DNA of 64,000 nt from Paludibacteraceae bacterium (GTDB lineage: Bacteria > Bacteroidota > Bacteroidia > Bacteroidales > Paludibacteraceae), in contig JAGBEJ010000013.1 of NCBI GenBank assembly GCA_017937025.1, forward strand, positions 1 through 64,000. The letters are read 5' to 3'. The notes under the pieces were generated by a model. That model saw nothing but the letters and a program-made list of their open reading frames with translations. It was not told the origin of the DNA and searched no databases. Below, in pieces: positions 54,161 through 63,547 of the stretch. The translations under genes and the position numbers were made by a program. Each line of letters starts with the position of its first letter. Within the stretch, counting starts at the first letter, position 1.

Positions 54161-55002
54161 TGAGCGCGGACTTAAGTTTATTCCAGACAATCGTGATTTC
54201 TATCGTTGAGGGACTGACAGAGTTTCTGCCGGTTTCGTCAACAGGACACATGATAATAACTCAGAATCTTATGGGCGTGAACGAGGGCAGTCCTTTTGTT
54301 CATGCTTTCACTTTCATAATCCAGTTCGGAGCGATACTCTCGGTTGTGTGCCTGTATTGGAAGAAATTCTTCCTCGTCAGGAACAAGGAGGATTTCAACG
54401 AGCGGCTGAAGTTCTACGGACTGCTCATTGTCGGTGTGCTGCCGGCTGTGGTCATCGGACTCGCGGCTAAGAAGAGCGGTCTGCTAGACTGGCTGCTGGA
54501 CAGTGTCGAAGTCGTGGCAGTGATGCTGATACTTGGCGGTATATTCATGCTTTTCTGCGATAAGATATTCAACAAGGGCAAGGAGGAAAACGAGGTTACG
54601 GCTAAGAGAGCCTTCATGATAGGTCTTTTCCAGTGCATTTCGGTCATCCCTGGCGTTAGCCGCAGCATGGCGACTATTGTCGGCGGAATGACACAGAAAC
54701 TGACAAGAAAGAAAGCGGCTGAGTTCTCATTCTTCTTGGCTGTGCCTACTATGGCAGGCGCGACTTTGCTGGATCTCTTGGACATGTTCGATTCCGAGAC
54801 GTCGTGGGCTACTTCGGAGCATATCTTCCTGCTTCTCTTGGGCTGCGCCATAGCATTCGTAGTGGCTTTATTCGCCATGAAATGGTTCGTCAATTTCTTG
54901 ACAAAGTACGGTTTTAAGGCGTTCGGATGGTACAGAATCGTAGTCGGTACAGTCATCGTGTGCCTTCTTCTGGCTGGTTTTGACTTAAACATGGTTGATT
55001 AA
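54160..55002 (+). CDS. uppP: Undecaprenyl-diphosphatase UppP (BacA)
   Basis: UppP recycles the lipid carrier undecaprenyl diphosphate for peptidoglycan and polysaccharide synthesis. The 280-residue protein has about eight membrane segments and both catalytic signatures: EGLTEFLPVSSTGH (17-30) and IPGVSRSMATI (about 166-176). It overlaps DUF3098 and truB by one base on each side, so the three genes are tightly coupled. Confidence 0.96.
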   Translation: MSADLSLFQTIVISIVEGLTEFLPVSSTGHMIITQNLMGVNEGSPFVHAFTFIIQFGAILSVVCLYWKKFFLVRNKEDFNERLKFYGLLIVGVLPAVVIGLAAKKSGLLDWLLDSVEVVAVMLILGGIFMLFCDKIFNKGKEENEVTAKRAFMIGLFQCISVIPGVSRSMATIVGGMTQKLTRKKAAEFSFFLAVPTMAGATLLDLLDMFDSETSWATSEHIFLLLLGCAIAFVVALFAMKWFVNFLTKYGFKAFGWYRIVVGTVIVCLLLAGFDLNMVD

Positions 55003-55706
55003 TGGATTTTGATTCTGGAGAAATCCTTTATTTCGACAAACCTTTGGAATGGACATCTTTTCAGGTGGTCAGCAAGGTTCGTTATGCAATCTGCCATTCG
55101 TTAGGCCGCAAATCCAAGGCTCTGAAGGTAGGACACGCAGGCACGCTCGACCCTATGGCTACTGGTGTGCTGGTGTTGTGTACAGGCAAGGCGACCAAGA
55201 AAATCGAGTCCTTTCAGTATAAGACTAAGGAATATATTGCAGACCTGTTTCTGGGCGCGACGACACCTTCGTTCGACACCGAACATCCCGTAGATAAGAC
55301 TTATCCTACAGAACATATCACACGTGAGCTGGTGGAGGAAACCTTGAAGTCGTTCATCGGAACGATAGAGCAGGAGCCGCCGGCTTATTCGGCAGTCAAG
55401 GTCAACGGCCGTCGCGCTTACGCAATGGCGCGCAATGGCGAGGAAGTGACGCTGAAAAAGAAAACGCTTGTCATTGACTCAATTGAGATACTCGACTTCT
55501 CGATGCCTCTGCTGCGCATAAAGGTGGTGTGCAGCAAGGGAACATACATCAGAGCGCTGGCACGTGACATCGGCGTGGCGCTGAACAGCGGCGCGTATCT
55601 CACTGCATTGCGCAGAACACGAATCGGCGACGTGAAAGTAGAGGATTGCTGGCAAGTGGAGGATTTCCTATCAAAAATGAAAGCAGAAGCATTTTCACAA
55701 GAATAA
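55002..55706 (+). CDS. truB: tRNA pseudouridine-55 synthase
   Basis: TruB makes pseudouridine 55 in the T-loop of tRNAs. The 234-residue protein has the catalytic aspartate D50 in HAGTLDPMATG, and the blocks GTIEQEPPAYSAVKVNGRRAY and CSKGTYIRALARDIG. It lacks a C-terminal PUA domain seen in larger forms. It overlaps uppP by one base and is separated from queA by a clear promoter. Confidence 0.96.
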   Translation: MDFDSGEILYFDKPLEWTSFQVVSKVRYAICHSLGRKSKALKVGHAGTLDPMATGVLVLCTGKATKKIESFQYKTKEYIADLFLGATTPSFDTEHPVDKTYPTEHITRELVEETLKSFIGTIEQEPPAYSAVKVNGRRAYAMARNGEEVTLKKKTLVIDSIEILDFSMPLLRIKVVCSKGTYIRALARDIGVALNSGAYLTALRRTRIGDVKVEDCWQVEDFLSKMKAEAFSQE

Positions 55707-55732
55707 AATCAAGTGAAAAATGTAGAAAATAC

Positions 55733-55764
55733 TTGACAACCCCTATTCTCAGATTGTATATTTG
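55733..55764 (+). promoter_or_regulatory. Promoter of queA
   Basis: CTTG (55733-55736), a 20-base spacer and TATATTTG (55757-55764) match the Bacteroidetes pattern. The leader before queA is about 40 bases. Confidence 0.65.
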
Positions 55765-55812
55765 TCGCTCAATCAGCGAATATTAATTCCGTATAAAACA
55801 TAAAGATATCCC

Positions 55813-56904
55813 ATGAAACTTTCAAAATTCAAATTCAATCTAGATGAAGAAAGAATAGCGCAATTCCCTGTGCATCACGACCAGCCGTCTAAGGACCGTG
55901 ACGACGCCAAGATGCTTGTCGTACACAAGAAGACAGGCGAGATTGAGCATAAACTGTTCAAGAACATCATAGATTATTTTGACGACAAGGATGTCTTTGT
56001 ATTCAACGACACGAAGGTGTTCCCAGCCCGTCTTTACGGCAAGAAGGAGAAGACCGAGGCGCAGATAGAGGTTTTCCTCCTGAGAGAGCTTAACGAGGAA
56101 CTCCGTCTGTGGGACGTGCTTGTTGACCCAGCGCGTAAGATAAGAATCGGCAATAAGCTGTATTTCGGCGACGAGTCGCTCGTGGCTGAGGTTATAGACA
56201 ATACGACTTCGAGAGGAAGAACGCTGCGTTTCTTGTTCGATGGCCCTCACGAGGAATTCAAGAAACTGCTGTACTCGCTCGGAGAGACTCCGCTTCCAGG
56301 CTACATCAAGTCGAAGCGCGACCCAATACCAGAGGACGCCGACAACTATCAGACTGTGTTTGCGGCTAACGAGGGCGCTGTTGTAGCGCCTGCGGCAGCG
56401 ATGCACTTCTCAAGGTCGCTGCTCAAGCGTGCCGAAATCAAGGGCATTGACTTCGTGAACATCACACTCCATGCGGGACTTGGCAACTTCAGAGAAATTG
56501 ACGTTGAGGACCTGACAAAGCACAAGATGGACTCTGAACCGCTTGAGATAACAGAAAGCGCAGCTGACAGAGTGAACGAGGCTGTCACTTCTGGACACAA
56601 CGTCTGCGTCATCGGCACGACGACACTCAGAGCCATCGAATCGTCGGTCGGTTCGTACCACAACCTGAAGCCATTCTCGGGATGGACCAACAAGTTCATA
56701 TTTCCTCCTTACGACTTCGCGATAAACAACTCGCTTGTGACAAACCTTCACTTGCCATATTCGACAATGCTCATGATGACATGTGCGTTCGGCGGTTATG
56801 ACCTCGTGATGAAGGCTTACGACGAGGCAGTCTCATATAAGGACGAGAACGGCGATGGCTACAAGTTCGGCGTTTACGGAGACGCCATGCTCATTCTCCC
56901 ATAA
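55813..56904 (+). CDS. queA: SAM:tRNA ribosyltransferase-isomerase QueA
   Basis: QueA transfers the ribosyl part of SAM to preQ1 in tRNA to make epoxyqueuosine. The 363-residue protein has the family blocks [45 protein letters not shown] and [12 protein letters not shown]. The other queuosine genes are not in the window. It is followed by the S41 protease gene by 23 bases. Confidence 0.95.
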   Translation: MKLSKFKFNLDEERIAQFPVHHDQPSKDRDDAKMLVVHKKTGEIEHKLFKNIIDYFDDKDVFVFNDTKVFPARLYGKKEKTEAQIEVFLLRELNEELRLWDVLVDPARKIRIGNKLYFGDESLVAEVIDNTTSRGRTLRFLFDGPHEEFKKLLYSLGETPLPGYIKSKRDPIPEDADNYQTVFAANEGAVVAPAAAMHFSRSLLKRAEIKGIDFVNITLHAGLGNFREIDVEDLTKHKMDSEPLEITESAADRVNEAVTSGHNVCVIGTTTLRAIESSVGSYHNLKPFSGWTNKFIFPPYDFAINNSLVTNLHLPYSTMLMMTCAFGGYDLVMKAYDEAVSYKDENGDGYKFGVYGDAMLILP

Positions 56905-56927
56905 GATAACGTATTCAAGACATTGAT

Positions 56928-58628
56928 ATGAGAAAACTGAAGACACTGTTCACAGGATTGTTATTGTCCTTCGCTACGCTTGCATTGGCGCAGAAACCGG
57001 CGTCAGTATCCGACTCAGACAACAGCAATGCTCAGCTGGCCAAGTATCTGGATGTTTACAATTCCATATTCAAGCAGCTTTCTCTTTATTATGTCGATAC
57101 AATAAACGCCAAGAAGATAATATCGTCGTCGATAGACGAGGCGTTGTCATCATTGGATCCATACACGACTTATATCCCAGACGAGGAGTCGTCCGACTTC
57201 AAGTTCATGACGACCGGACAGTACGGCGGCATCGGCGCGCTCATCTCGCAGCATCCGCGTTCATATTCAGATTCGCTCAAGTCCGACTACGACGTGCTCA
57301 TCTCCGAGCCTTACGAAGGATTGCCTGCCGACAAGGCTGGGCTCAAGGCCGGCGATGTCATCGTGCAGATAGACAAGACGAAAGTCAAGGGCAAAACGAT
57401 TTCCGAAGTCAGCGAGATGCTCAGAGGAATACCAGGCACATCGCTGGAAGTGATAATAAACCGCGGCGGCGAGAAGAATATCAAGAAGCACATCGTGCGC
57501 GAGAAAATCGCAATCCCGGCTGTCACTTATTATGGCGTGGTGGGCGATTCCACTGCTTACATTCTGCTCAGTCAGTTTACCGAGAAGTCGGCCGAGGGTG
57601 TGCGCACAGCCATCAACGACATGAAGAGCAAGCACAATATAACTTCCATAGTGCTTGACTTGCGCAATAACCCGGGCGGTCTGCTCGACCAGGCTGTGGA
57701 GATAATAAACTTGTTCGTTCCGCAGGGAAAGGAGGTCTTGTCAATGCGTGGTAGGGCTAAGCAGCTCGACCAGGTGTTCAAGACATCTTCTGCCGCATTG
57801 CTGCCTGACATACCGTTGGCGGTGCTCGTAAACTCGTCGTCGGCATCGGCGTCGGAGATAGTGTCGGGCGCGCTGCAGGACCTCGACAGAGCAGTCGTGA
57901 TAGGCACGCGCTCATTCGGTAAGGGACTTGTGCAGTCCACTCGCGAATTGCCATACAATGGACATCTGAAGCTTACCACAGCTAAGTATTACATACCATC
58001 GGGCCGCTGCATCCAGGCGATAGACTATGCGAAGCGTGCCGATGACGGTTCATTGTCCAAGATTCCGGATTCGCTCAGACATGAGTTCAAGACGGCTAAT
58101 GGACGCGTCGTCAAAGACGGAGGCGGCATAGAGCCAGACTTTGAGGTTAAGAACGAGATGTCGCTGAACATAGCGTATCAGTTGTGGGCGAAGAACCTGA
58201 TTTTCGATTACGCCACAATGTATTGCAGCGAGAACAAGCGCATTGCCGAACCTGAGTCATTCTCCATAACAGACAAGGACTTCGAGGCATTCAAGTCGTT
58301 TGTTAAAGGCACCGACTTCAAGTACGAACTGCGCACATCGGGCCGCCTCGAATGGCTGCTTGACATAGCCAAGGAAGAAGGATACGGCGAGCGTGCGAAG
58401 GACGAGTTCGCTGCTTTGAAGAAGAAACTGACTCCGGACATCGATGCCGACATGGATCTTTTCAAGAAGGATATTGTTGACATGATAAATGGCGAGATAC
58501 TCAAGCGCATGTACTATCAGAAGGGTTATGTGCGCCACACGTTGGTCAGCGACCCTGTGCTGAAGAAAGCGCTTTCTGTTCTTAATGACAAAGAACTCTA
58601 CACCAAGACTTTGAGTTCTAAAAAATAA
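56928..58628 (+). CDS. S41 family C-terminal processing protease
   Basis: CtpA-type proteases trim or degrade periplasmic proteins. The 566-residue product has a signal peptide (cleavage near LALAQ, about 22), a PDZ domain (about 85-170), and the protease core with the catalytic Ser/Lys pair S305 (SSASASE) and K332 (SFGKGLVQ). A helical C-terminal region of about 130 residues follows. The product may act on septal or outer-membrane proteins; the target is unknown. Confidence 0.93.
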   Translation: MRKLKTLFTGLLLSFATLALAQKPASVSDSDNSNAQLAKYLDVYNSIFKQLSLYYVDTINAKKIISSSIDEALSSLDPYTTYIPDEESSDFKFMTTGQYGGIGALISQHPRSYSDSLKSDYDVLISEPYEGLPADKAGLKAGDVIVQIDKTKVKGKTISEVSEMLRGIPGTSLEVIINRGGEKNIKKHIVREKIAIPAVTYYGVVGDSTAYILLSQFTEKSAEGVRTAINDMKSKHNITSIVLDLRNNPGGLLDQAVEIINLFVPQGKEVLSMRGRAKQLDQVFKTSSAALLPDIPLAVLVNSSSASASEIVSGALQDLDRAVVIGTRSFGKGLVQSTRELPYNGHLKLTTAKYYIPSGRCIQAIDYAKRADDGSLSKIPDSLRHEFKTANGRVVKDGGGIEPDFEVKNEMSLNIAYQLWAKNLIFDYATMYCSENKRIAEPESFSITDKDFEAFKSFVKGTDFKYELRTSGRLEWLLDIAKEEGYGERAKDEFAALKKKLTPDIDADMDLFKKDIVDMINGEILKRMYYQKGYVRHTLVSDPVLKKALSVLNDKELYTKTLSSKK

Positions 58629-58639
58629 CCGGCAAGACA

Positions 58640-60127
58640 TTGGCAGATAATTTGAAAAATAGGACAGTGTTGGCGCTCATGTGGAATGGCGTCGATAAGT
58701 TCTTCTTTCAGTTTGTCGCGCTCATCGTCGGCATCATAACCGCACGGTTCCTATCTCCGCAGGACTTTGGTTTCATAGGCGCTTTGGCTGTCTTCACGAT
58801 GCTCAGCAACATACTCGTGGAGTCGGGATTCACATCGGCGCTCATTCGTCGCGACGGCAACACCGACAACGACTATTCCGCCATCTTCTTCGTGAATATC
58901 CTCATCGCGGTAGTCATTTACCTGATACTGTTCTTTTCGGCGCCGTACATCGCATTGTTTTTCCGGATGCCTGAACTCTGTTCGCTGTCGCGGTTTCTGT
59001 TCCTTTCCATCATCATCAACTCGTTCGGCATAGTGCAGAATATCATACTGTCCAAGTCGTTGTCATTCAAGGTGATTTCTCTTGCCGACCTGACTTCGGC
59101 TCTCGTGTCGGGAGTCGTGACGGTGTTGATGGTCATGAACGGTTTCGGCTACTGGGCTTTGGCTTGGCAGATATTGTTGCAGAATATTGTCAGAGTCGCG
59201 TTCCTTTGGGCGGCATCGTCGTGGAGAGTGTCTTTCCATCCGTCTTTCGGAGTCATAAAGGAAGTGTTCTCCTTTTCGTCATTCATGCTGTTTTCATCGT
59301 TTATTAACACCGTGGTGAAAAACATCTACAGTGTCATAATCGGAAGGCTGTTCAATCCTGCCATGCTGGGTTTTTACTCCCAAGCCAACAAGTATCAGCA
59401 GATACCGTCCACGGTCATACAATCAACGATTTCCGGCGTGGCTTATCCTGTGCTGTCCAACCTCAAGGACGACGAGGCGCGTCAGCTTATGTATTTGCGC
59501 AAGATAGTTCGCATCGCGGCGTGTGTCATATTCCCGGTCATGTTCGGGCTTGCGGCGCTTATGGCTCCGCTGGTGTCTATACTCCTGACCGACAAGTGGC
59601 TGCCAGCCGTGCCTTATTTCCAGATAATGGTGCCGGTGGCTGTGGTGCTGCCGTTCCATGCGCTCAACACCAATCTTGTGCTGATAAGAGGATTCTCAAA
59701 GACCAATCTGCTGCTGGAGGCGGTGAAGAACGGACTGATACTGCTGTCGGTGTTTGCGGTCTATGCTCTGGCGTCATTCACGTCATGCATCGAGATGGAC
59801 ATCAACTGGCTGTTGATATTTTTCTCTGTGGCTAATATTCTGTCTTATCTGTTTGACATGTTCGTGTCGCAGCGTTTGGCAGGTTACAGGGTTATTAGTC
59901 AGCTGAAGGACATTCTGCCTTATTTCCTTGTCTCTGCGGTTATGTTTGCCGTGGTCAGTCTGCTTGACTATCTCAATGCGGAACACGCCTTGATAGGCTC
60001 GAAAATAGCGTCAACGGCAGTTCTTATGGTCATAGCTGTCGCCTTTTATGCGGCATCACTTAAAATCCTCGGCTCTAAGGTTTTCGATGAGGCTTGGAGT
60101 CTGATTGTCAAGCGCAGGATTTCTTAG
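58640..60127 (+). CDS. Polysaccharide flippase, Wzx-like (MATE/MOP fold)
   Basis: Proteins of this type flip lipid-linked sugar repeat units across the inner membrane. The 495-residue protein has about twelve to fourteen membrane segments and the lipopolysaccharide-export pattern GIITARFLSPQDFGFIGALAVF near the N-terminus. The frame opens at a TTG (58640), which I prefer because the first ATG would cut into the first membrane segment region. It lies 11 bases after the S41 gene and converges on the glycosyltransferase, suggesting it heads the polysaccharide cluster. Confidence 0.85.
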   Translation: MADNLKNRTVLALMWNGVDKFFFQFVALIVGIITARFLSPQDFGFIGALAVFTMLSNILVESGFTSALIRRDGNTDNDYSAIFFVNILIAVVIYLILFFSAPYIALFFRMPELCSLSRFLFLSIIINSFGIVQNIILSKSLSFKVISLADLTSALVSGVVTVLMVMNGFGYWALAWQILLQNIVRVAFLWAASSWRVSFHPSFGVIKEVFSFSSFMLFSSFINTVVKNIYSVIIGRLFNPAMLGFYSQANKYQQIPSTVIQSTISGVAYPVLSNLKDDEARQLMYLRKIVRIAACVIFPVMFGLAALMAPLVSILLTDKWLPAVPYFQIMVPVAVVLPFHALNTNLVLIRGFSKTNLLLEAVKNGLILLSVFAVYALASFTSCIEMDINWLLIFFSVANILSYLFDMFVSQRLAGYRVISQLKDILPYFLVSAVMFAVVSLLDYLNAEHALIGSKIASTAVLMVIAVAFYAASLKILGSKVFDEAWSLIVKRRIS

Positions 60128-60137
60128 CGCAAGTTTT

Positions 60138-61112
60138 TTACTTCAGAATCTTAGGCAAAACGAGGCATGCGGTCTTTGGCATGCCGGTGAGCAAGGACAC
60201 GACGGCTTTGGTCTTCAAGTCCTTTTTCAGGTATTTATTGCTCTTGTAGTTTGGAATCGCACGGAGCAGTTCGTCCGTGTATTTTTTCAATGTGGTTTTG
60301 TCAGCATCCGGGTTGTTTCTGAGATATTCTATAGAGCTGACGATGTATGCTTTCTTAATAAGCAGATACTCGGCTAACTCCCTGTGCTCGTCGCCGGATG
60401 CGGAAACCAGTCGCGCGAAAGCCTCGAACTTCTGCTTGTATCTGTTGTCGTCACGTTGGTGCGATATGGAGTCGCTATGTATCAGGTAGTGGTAAAAAGC
60501 GTCGTTGATGTGCGAGATTCTTTGCGAACGAAATAATGACAGAGCCTCGAAAAAACTGTCTTCCGAACTTTTCAGTTCCGGAAATCGTATGCCGTTCCTG
60601 TCCACAAAGTTCTTTGAGTAAATAAGGCTGTAGAAGTAGGTCACATAGTTGAGCAGGAATTTCTCCTTGCTCTCGTCGCCGAACGCTCCGTCTTCCACAA
60701 TCGGGTTTCTCGCTATGCTCTGTCTGTCGTTTTCCTCTATGGTCACGTGTCCGTAGCAGATGTCGGCGTTGGCGCGTTTGGCTGCGTTATAGAGTTTTTC
60801 GTAGCAGTCGGCGTCCACCCAGTCGTCTATGTCCACAAAGGCGAGATATTCTCCTGTGGCATTGTCTATGCCAGCGTTTCTCGCTCCGCCTGGACCGCAG
60901 TTCTTTGGTGTCTGCAGGTGTTTGACGGTGATGTCTGTTCTTGTGCTTTCGCTTGCAGCCTTTATTCTGTCTATGCTGTCGTCGGTGCTGTGGTCGTCCA
61001 CGAAGATGATTTCAATTCCCTCCAGTGTCTGGCTCATTAACGAGTCTATGCACTTGCTGATGTCGGCAGGCGCATTGTAAACGGGTATTATGACAGAAAT
61101 CTTTGGTGTCAC
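60138..61112 (-). CDS. Family 2 glycosyltransferase
   Basis: GT2 enzymes add sugars from nucleotide donors at the inner membrane face. The 324-residue protein has the GT-A start KISVIIPVYNAPADISKC and the metal-binding DxD-type AFVDIDDWVDAD (about 92-103). The C-terminal third is helical. It overlaps the next gene by 4 bases (61109-61112), so the two are translationally coupled. Sugar specificity cannot be told. Confidence 0.92.
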   Translation of the reverse strand: MTPKISVIIPVYNAPADISKCIDSLMSQTLEGIEIIFVDDHSTDDSIDRIKAASESTRTDITVKHLQTPKNCGPGGARNAGIDNATGEYLAFVDIDDWVDADCYEKLYNAAKRANADICYGHVTIEENDRQSIARNPIVEDGAFGDESKEKFLLNYVTYFYSLIYSKNFVDRNGIRFPELKSSEDSFFEALSLFRSQRISHINDAFYHYLIHSDSISHQRDDNRYKQKFEAFARLVSASGDEHRELAEYLLIKKAYIVSSIEYLRNNPDADKTTLKKYTDELLRAIPNYKSNKYLKKDLKTKAVVSLLTGMPKTACLVLPKILK

Positions 61113-62134
61113 TTGCGGTCGAGCAGTTCAATCATCTGTTTCACACGGCTCTCGAATGTGTTGCCGTTCAAAATTATGTTGTAGGCCTTCTCGGCGTTCT
61201 CGCTCATGTCGTGCTGCAGCGCGTAGTCAATCAGATTCATCATCTCCTCCTTGTTCTCGTACAGTCCCACTTCGCCGTTTTGGAACACTGATGCGATGTA
61301 CGGATTCTTGTCGCAAATCTGGTAAGCCTTGGCTCCGCATGCCTCGAAAAGTCGCTGGTTGGCGCCGTTGAATGTCTGCTTGTTGTGTATGTTCAGCGCT
61401 ATTTTTGTCCGTGAGAACAGTTCGTTCACCAGTCTTGGCTCTATGTTCACGTTCTTGAACACGTTTCTGTTTCTGCGGAACAGCCACTTTATCGGATTTT
61501 TGAAGTATGGCTTGTATTCGCCGTAGATTACTATGTTTTTGTCCTTGTATCTTTCGACGATGCTCTCAAGCAGCTCGATTCTTTTCGCGCTTGTGTATAT
61601 GGTGCCGACAAAGAGTATGTCTATGTCTTTCTCCTTGTTGTCTATTGGGTAATAAACGCTGGTGTCGCAGGCCAATGGCAAGAAGTATGCGGTCTTGCCT
61701 TGTTTGCTGAAGTACTCCACGTCTTTCTCCTCGAAGCAGCAGAACAGGTCGGCGTGGTCGATGTGTTTCTCGCACATGGCTCTGTCGGGGCGCTGCACGC
61801 TGTCGTACATCCATATTATCACCTTGCTGCCGTGCTGTCTGAAGTAGTCCAGCGTCTCGTCCTTCAGTATCGTTCCGTTGTATATGAACACCAGGTCCGG
61901 CTTGTATTCGTCGAACTGCTTTTCTATGTATTGCTTATATTTCTGACGGCTTTTCTCCCTCAGGCTTTCCTTGTCTATTGCGAACTTGTGCCTCCATTTC
62001 AACAGGCCCTTGAACGGATGAATCGGCTCGTCGTAAGTCTCTATCTTGACGTCGTAGCCCAGTTTCCTGAAAGCGTCGCCCACGCTTATCTGGTAGTTGA
62101 AAAACGGACTTGATATTATAAGAACCTTGCTCAT
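61109..62134 (-). CDS. CgeB-like glycosyltransferase
   Basis: The 341-residue protein has a GT-B-like layout: an N-terminal Rossmann part (VLIISSPFFNYQISVGDAFRKLGYDV), a middle linker, and a C-terminal part with DILFVGTIYTSAKR and FNGANQRLFEACG. The C-terminal block is typical of the CgeB/spore-maturation-like glycosyltransferase families (Glyco_trans_1_2), which are common in polysaccharide clusters. It starts just after the epimerase stop and overlaps the GT2 gene. Confidence 0.8.
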   Translation of the reverse strand: MSKVLIISSPFFNYQISVGDAFRKLGYDVKIETYDEPIHPFKGLLKWRHKFAIDKESLREKSRQKYKQYIEKQFDEYKPDLVFIYNGTILKDETLDYFRQHGSKVIIWMYDSVQRPDRAMCEKHIDHADLFCCFEEKDVEYFSKQGKTAYFLPLACDTSVYYPIDNKEKDIDILFVGTIYTSAKRIELLESIVERYKDKNIVIYGEYKPYFKNPIKWLFRRNRNVFKNVNIEPRLVNELFSRTKIALNIHNKQTFNGANQRLFEACGAKAYQICDKNPYIASVFQNGEVGLYENKEEMMNLIDYALQHDMSENAEKAYNIILNGNTFESRVKQMIELLDRK

Positions 62135-62971
62135 TTATTCTCCTGAAAGTATCTTTTGTATTGTTGTGTTGTCGCCGTAGATGCATGGCGAGTCGTAAGG
62201 ACGGTCGGGGAATGTCCCGTACTCGAGCTTGATGTCCAGGTTATGCTCCTTGATGAAGCCTTCCACAGCCTCCGCCAAGCTGATTGCCTTGCCGGTGCAG
62301 CAGTTTATTATGCCGGTGTGCTTGTCCTGGGTTATGACAGCGGATATCTGCTTCACGAGTTCTGACACTTTCATGAAGTCGTATTTGTTCTTTCCGCTGG
62401 TGAACGGGAATGTCTTTTTCCCGGCTTCGCTGGCTTCTATTAGTTTTGTGAATATCGAGTGGTTCTTCAAGTCGTCGCCGTAGATGTAGAACGCCCTTAT
62501 CCACTGCAGCTTGCAGCCGTTCTGCGCAGCGAACAGCATAATGCTCTGTCGGAGTGTGTTCTTGGCTATGCCGTAGAGCGACTGCGGATTGCATGGTGTG
62601 TCGGAGTCAATCTTGCCTTCGTGGTATCCCACTTCGTGCATCGTGCCCATCACTGCCAGATGCTTCAGTCCGTTGTTTATCAGGTTTGTCAGGAATTTGT
62701 AGTGCGACGACAGGTCCATCATCTGCTTTGGCGAATTGTGCACGAATCCGTCTCTCCATGCCAGATGCAGACACACATCCGGGCTTCCCAGTGTCGTGAA
62801 CGCGTTGTCGCTTTCCTTTATGCTGAAAATGTCGAATCGCTTGACTTCGGCTCTCGCGTCGATGTTGTTTGAGGCGATGTCGCAAGCCACGACTTCGTGT
62901 CCGCTGTCCAGCAACTGCTTCACCACATTGCTGCCTATATATCCGTTGGCGCCTGTTACTAATATCTTCAT
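62135..62971 (-). CDS. NAD-dependent sugar epimerase/dehydratase
   Basis: An extended short-chain dehydrogenase acting on nucleotide sugars. The 278-residue protein has the NAD-binding GANGYIGSNV (7-16) and the catalytic Y133-x3-K137 (SLYGIAKNT). At 278 residues it is slightly short, with the C-terminal substrate part reduced. It is 6 bases from the acyltransferase gene and its stop abuts the glycosyltransferase start. The product sugar is not evident. Confidence 0.87.
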   Translation of the reverse strand: MKILVTGANGYIGSNVVKQLLDSGHEVVACDIASNNIDARAEVKRFDIFSIKESDNAFTTLGSPDVCLHLAWRDGFVHNSPKQMMDLSSHYKFLTNLINNGLKHLAVMGTMHEVGYHEGKIDSDTPCNPQSLYGIAKNTLRQSIMLFAAQNGCKLQWIRAFYIYGDDLKNHSIFTKLIEASEAGKKTFPFTSGKNKYDFMKVSELVKQISAVITQDKHTGIINCCTGKAISLAEAVEGFIKEHNLDIKLEYGTFPDRPYDSPCIYGDNTTIQKILSGE

Positions 62972-62977
62972 TGTGTG

Positions 62978-63547
62978 TTATATTCGTTCCCAGATTCCTT
63001 TCTCTGGATTATACTTCTTGATTACTTTGGCTGGCATTCCCACAGCCACGCTGTAGTCCGGGATGTCCTCGGTCACGACCGCATTCGCCCCGATGACGCA
63101 GTGCTTGCCCACCTTCGCGCCTATCACGCATACGTTCTCGCCTATCCAGCTGCCTTCGCCTATCTCCACTTCCTCGCATTGCCTTATGCCTTGCCTTATG
63201 ACAGGGACGTTCACGTCCTCGTATGTGTGCAGGTTGTCCGACACATAGACTCTGTCTGCCATCAGGACATTATTGCCGATTCTTATCGACTTTGTGGCGT
63301 ATATGTGGCAGAAATGGCCTATCACAGTGCCGTCGCCTATGCTCAGCAGCGGTGTGTTGCCAGTGAGTGGCATCGCGGCTATCCATCCCTGCTCTTGTAT
63401 CGTCACTTTGTCGCCTATCTCGATGTTGCTCTTGCCGTCTATTGCCATTGGCGAGTATATAAGGCTGCCTTTTCCGTACTTTTTGAATTGGAAAGGGTAG
63501 AGCAGAAGGCTTCTCAGCTTCGCCGATATTTTAATTGGAAGTCTCAT
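62978..63547 (-). CDS. Hexapeptide-repeat O-acyltransferase
   Basis: The 189-residue protein shows repeating hexapeptide-like turns ([LIV]-G-x-x-x-x), for example IEIGDKVTIQEQGWI, VIGHFCHIYATKSIRIGNNV and WIGENVCVIGAKVGKHCVIGANAVV, that form a left-handed beta helix. Such proteins add acetyl groups to polysaccharide sugars. It overlaps the truncated gene upstream (63531-63547) by 17 bases. Confidence 0.9.
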   Translation of the reverse strand: MRLPIKISAKLRSLLLYPFQFKKYGKGSLIYSPMAIDGKSNIEIGDKVTIQEQGWIAAMPLTGNTPLLSIGDGTVIGHFCHIYATKSIRIGNNVLMADRVYVSDNLHTYEDVNVPVIRQGIRQCEEVEIGEGSWIGENVCVIGAKVGKHCVIGANAVVTEDIPDYSVAVGMPAKVIKKYNPEKGIWERI

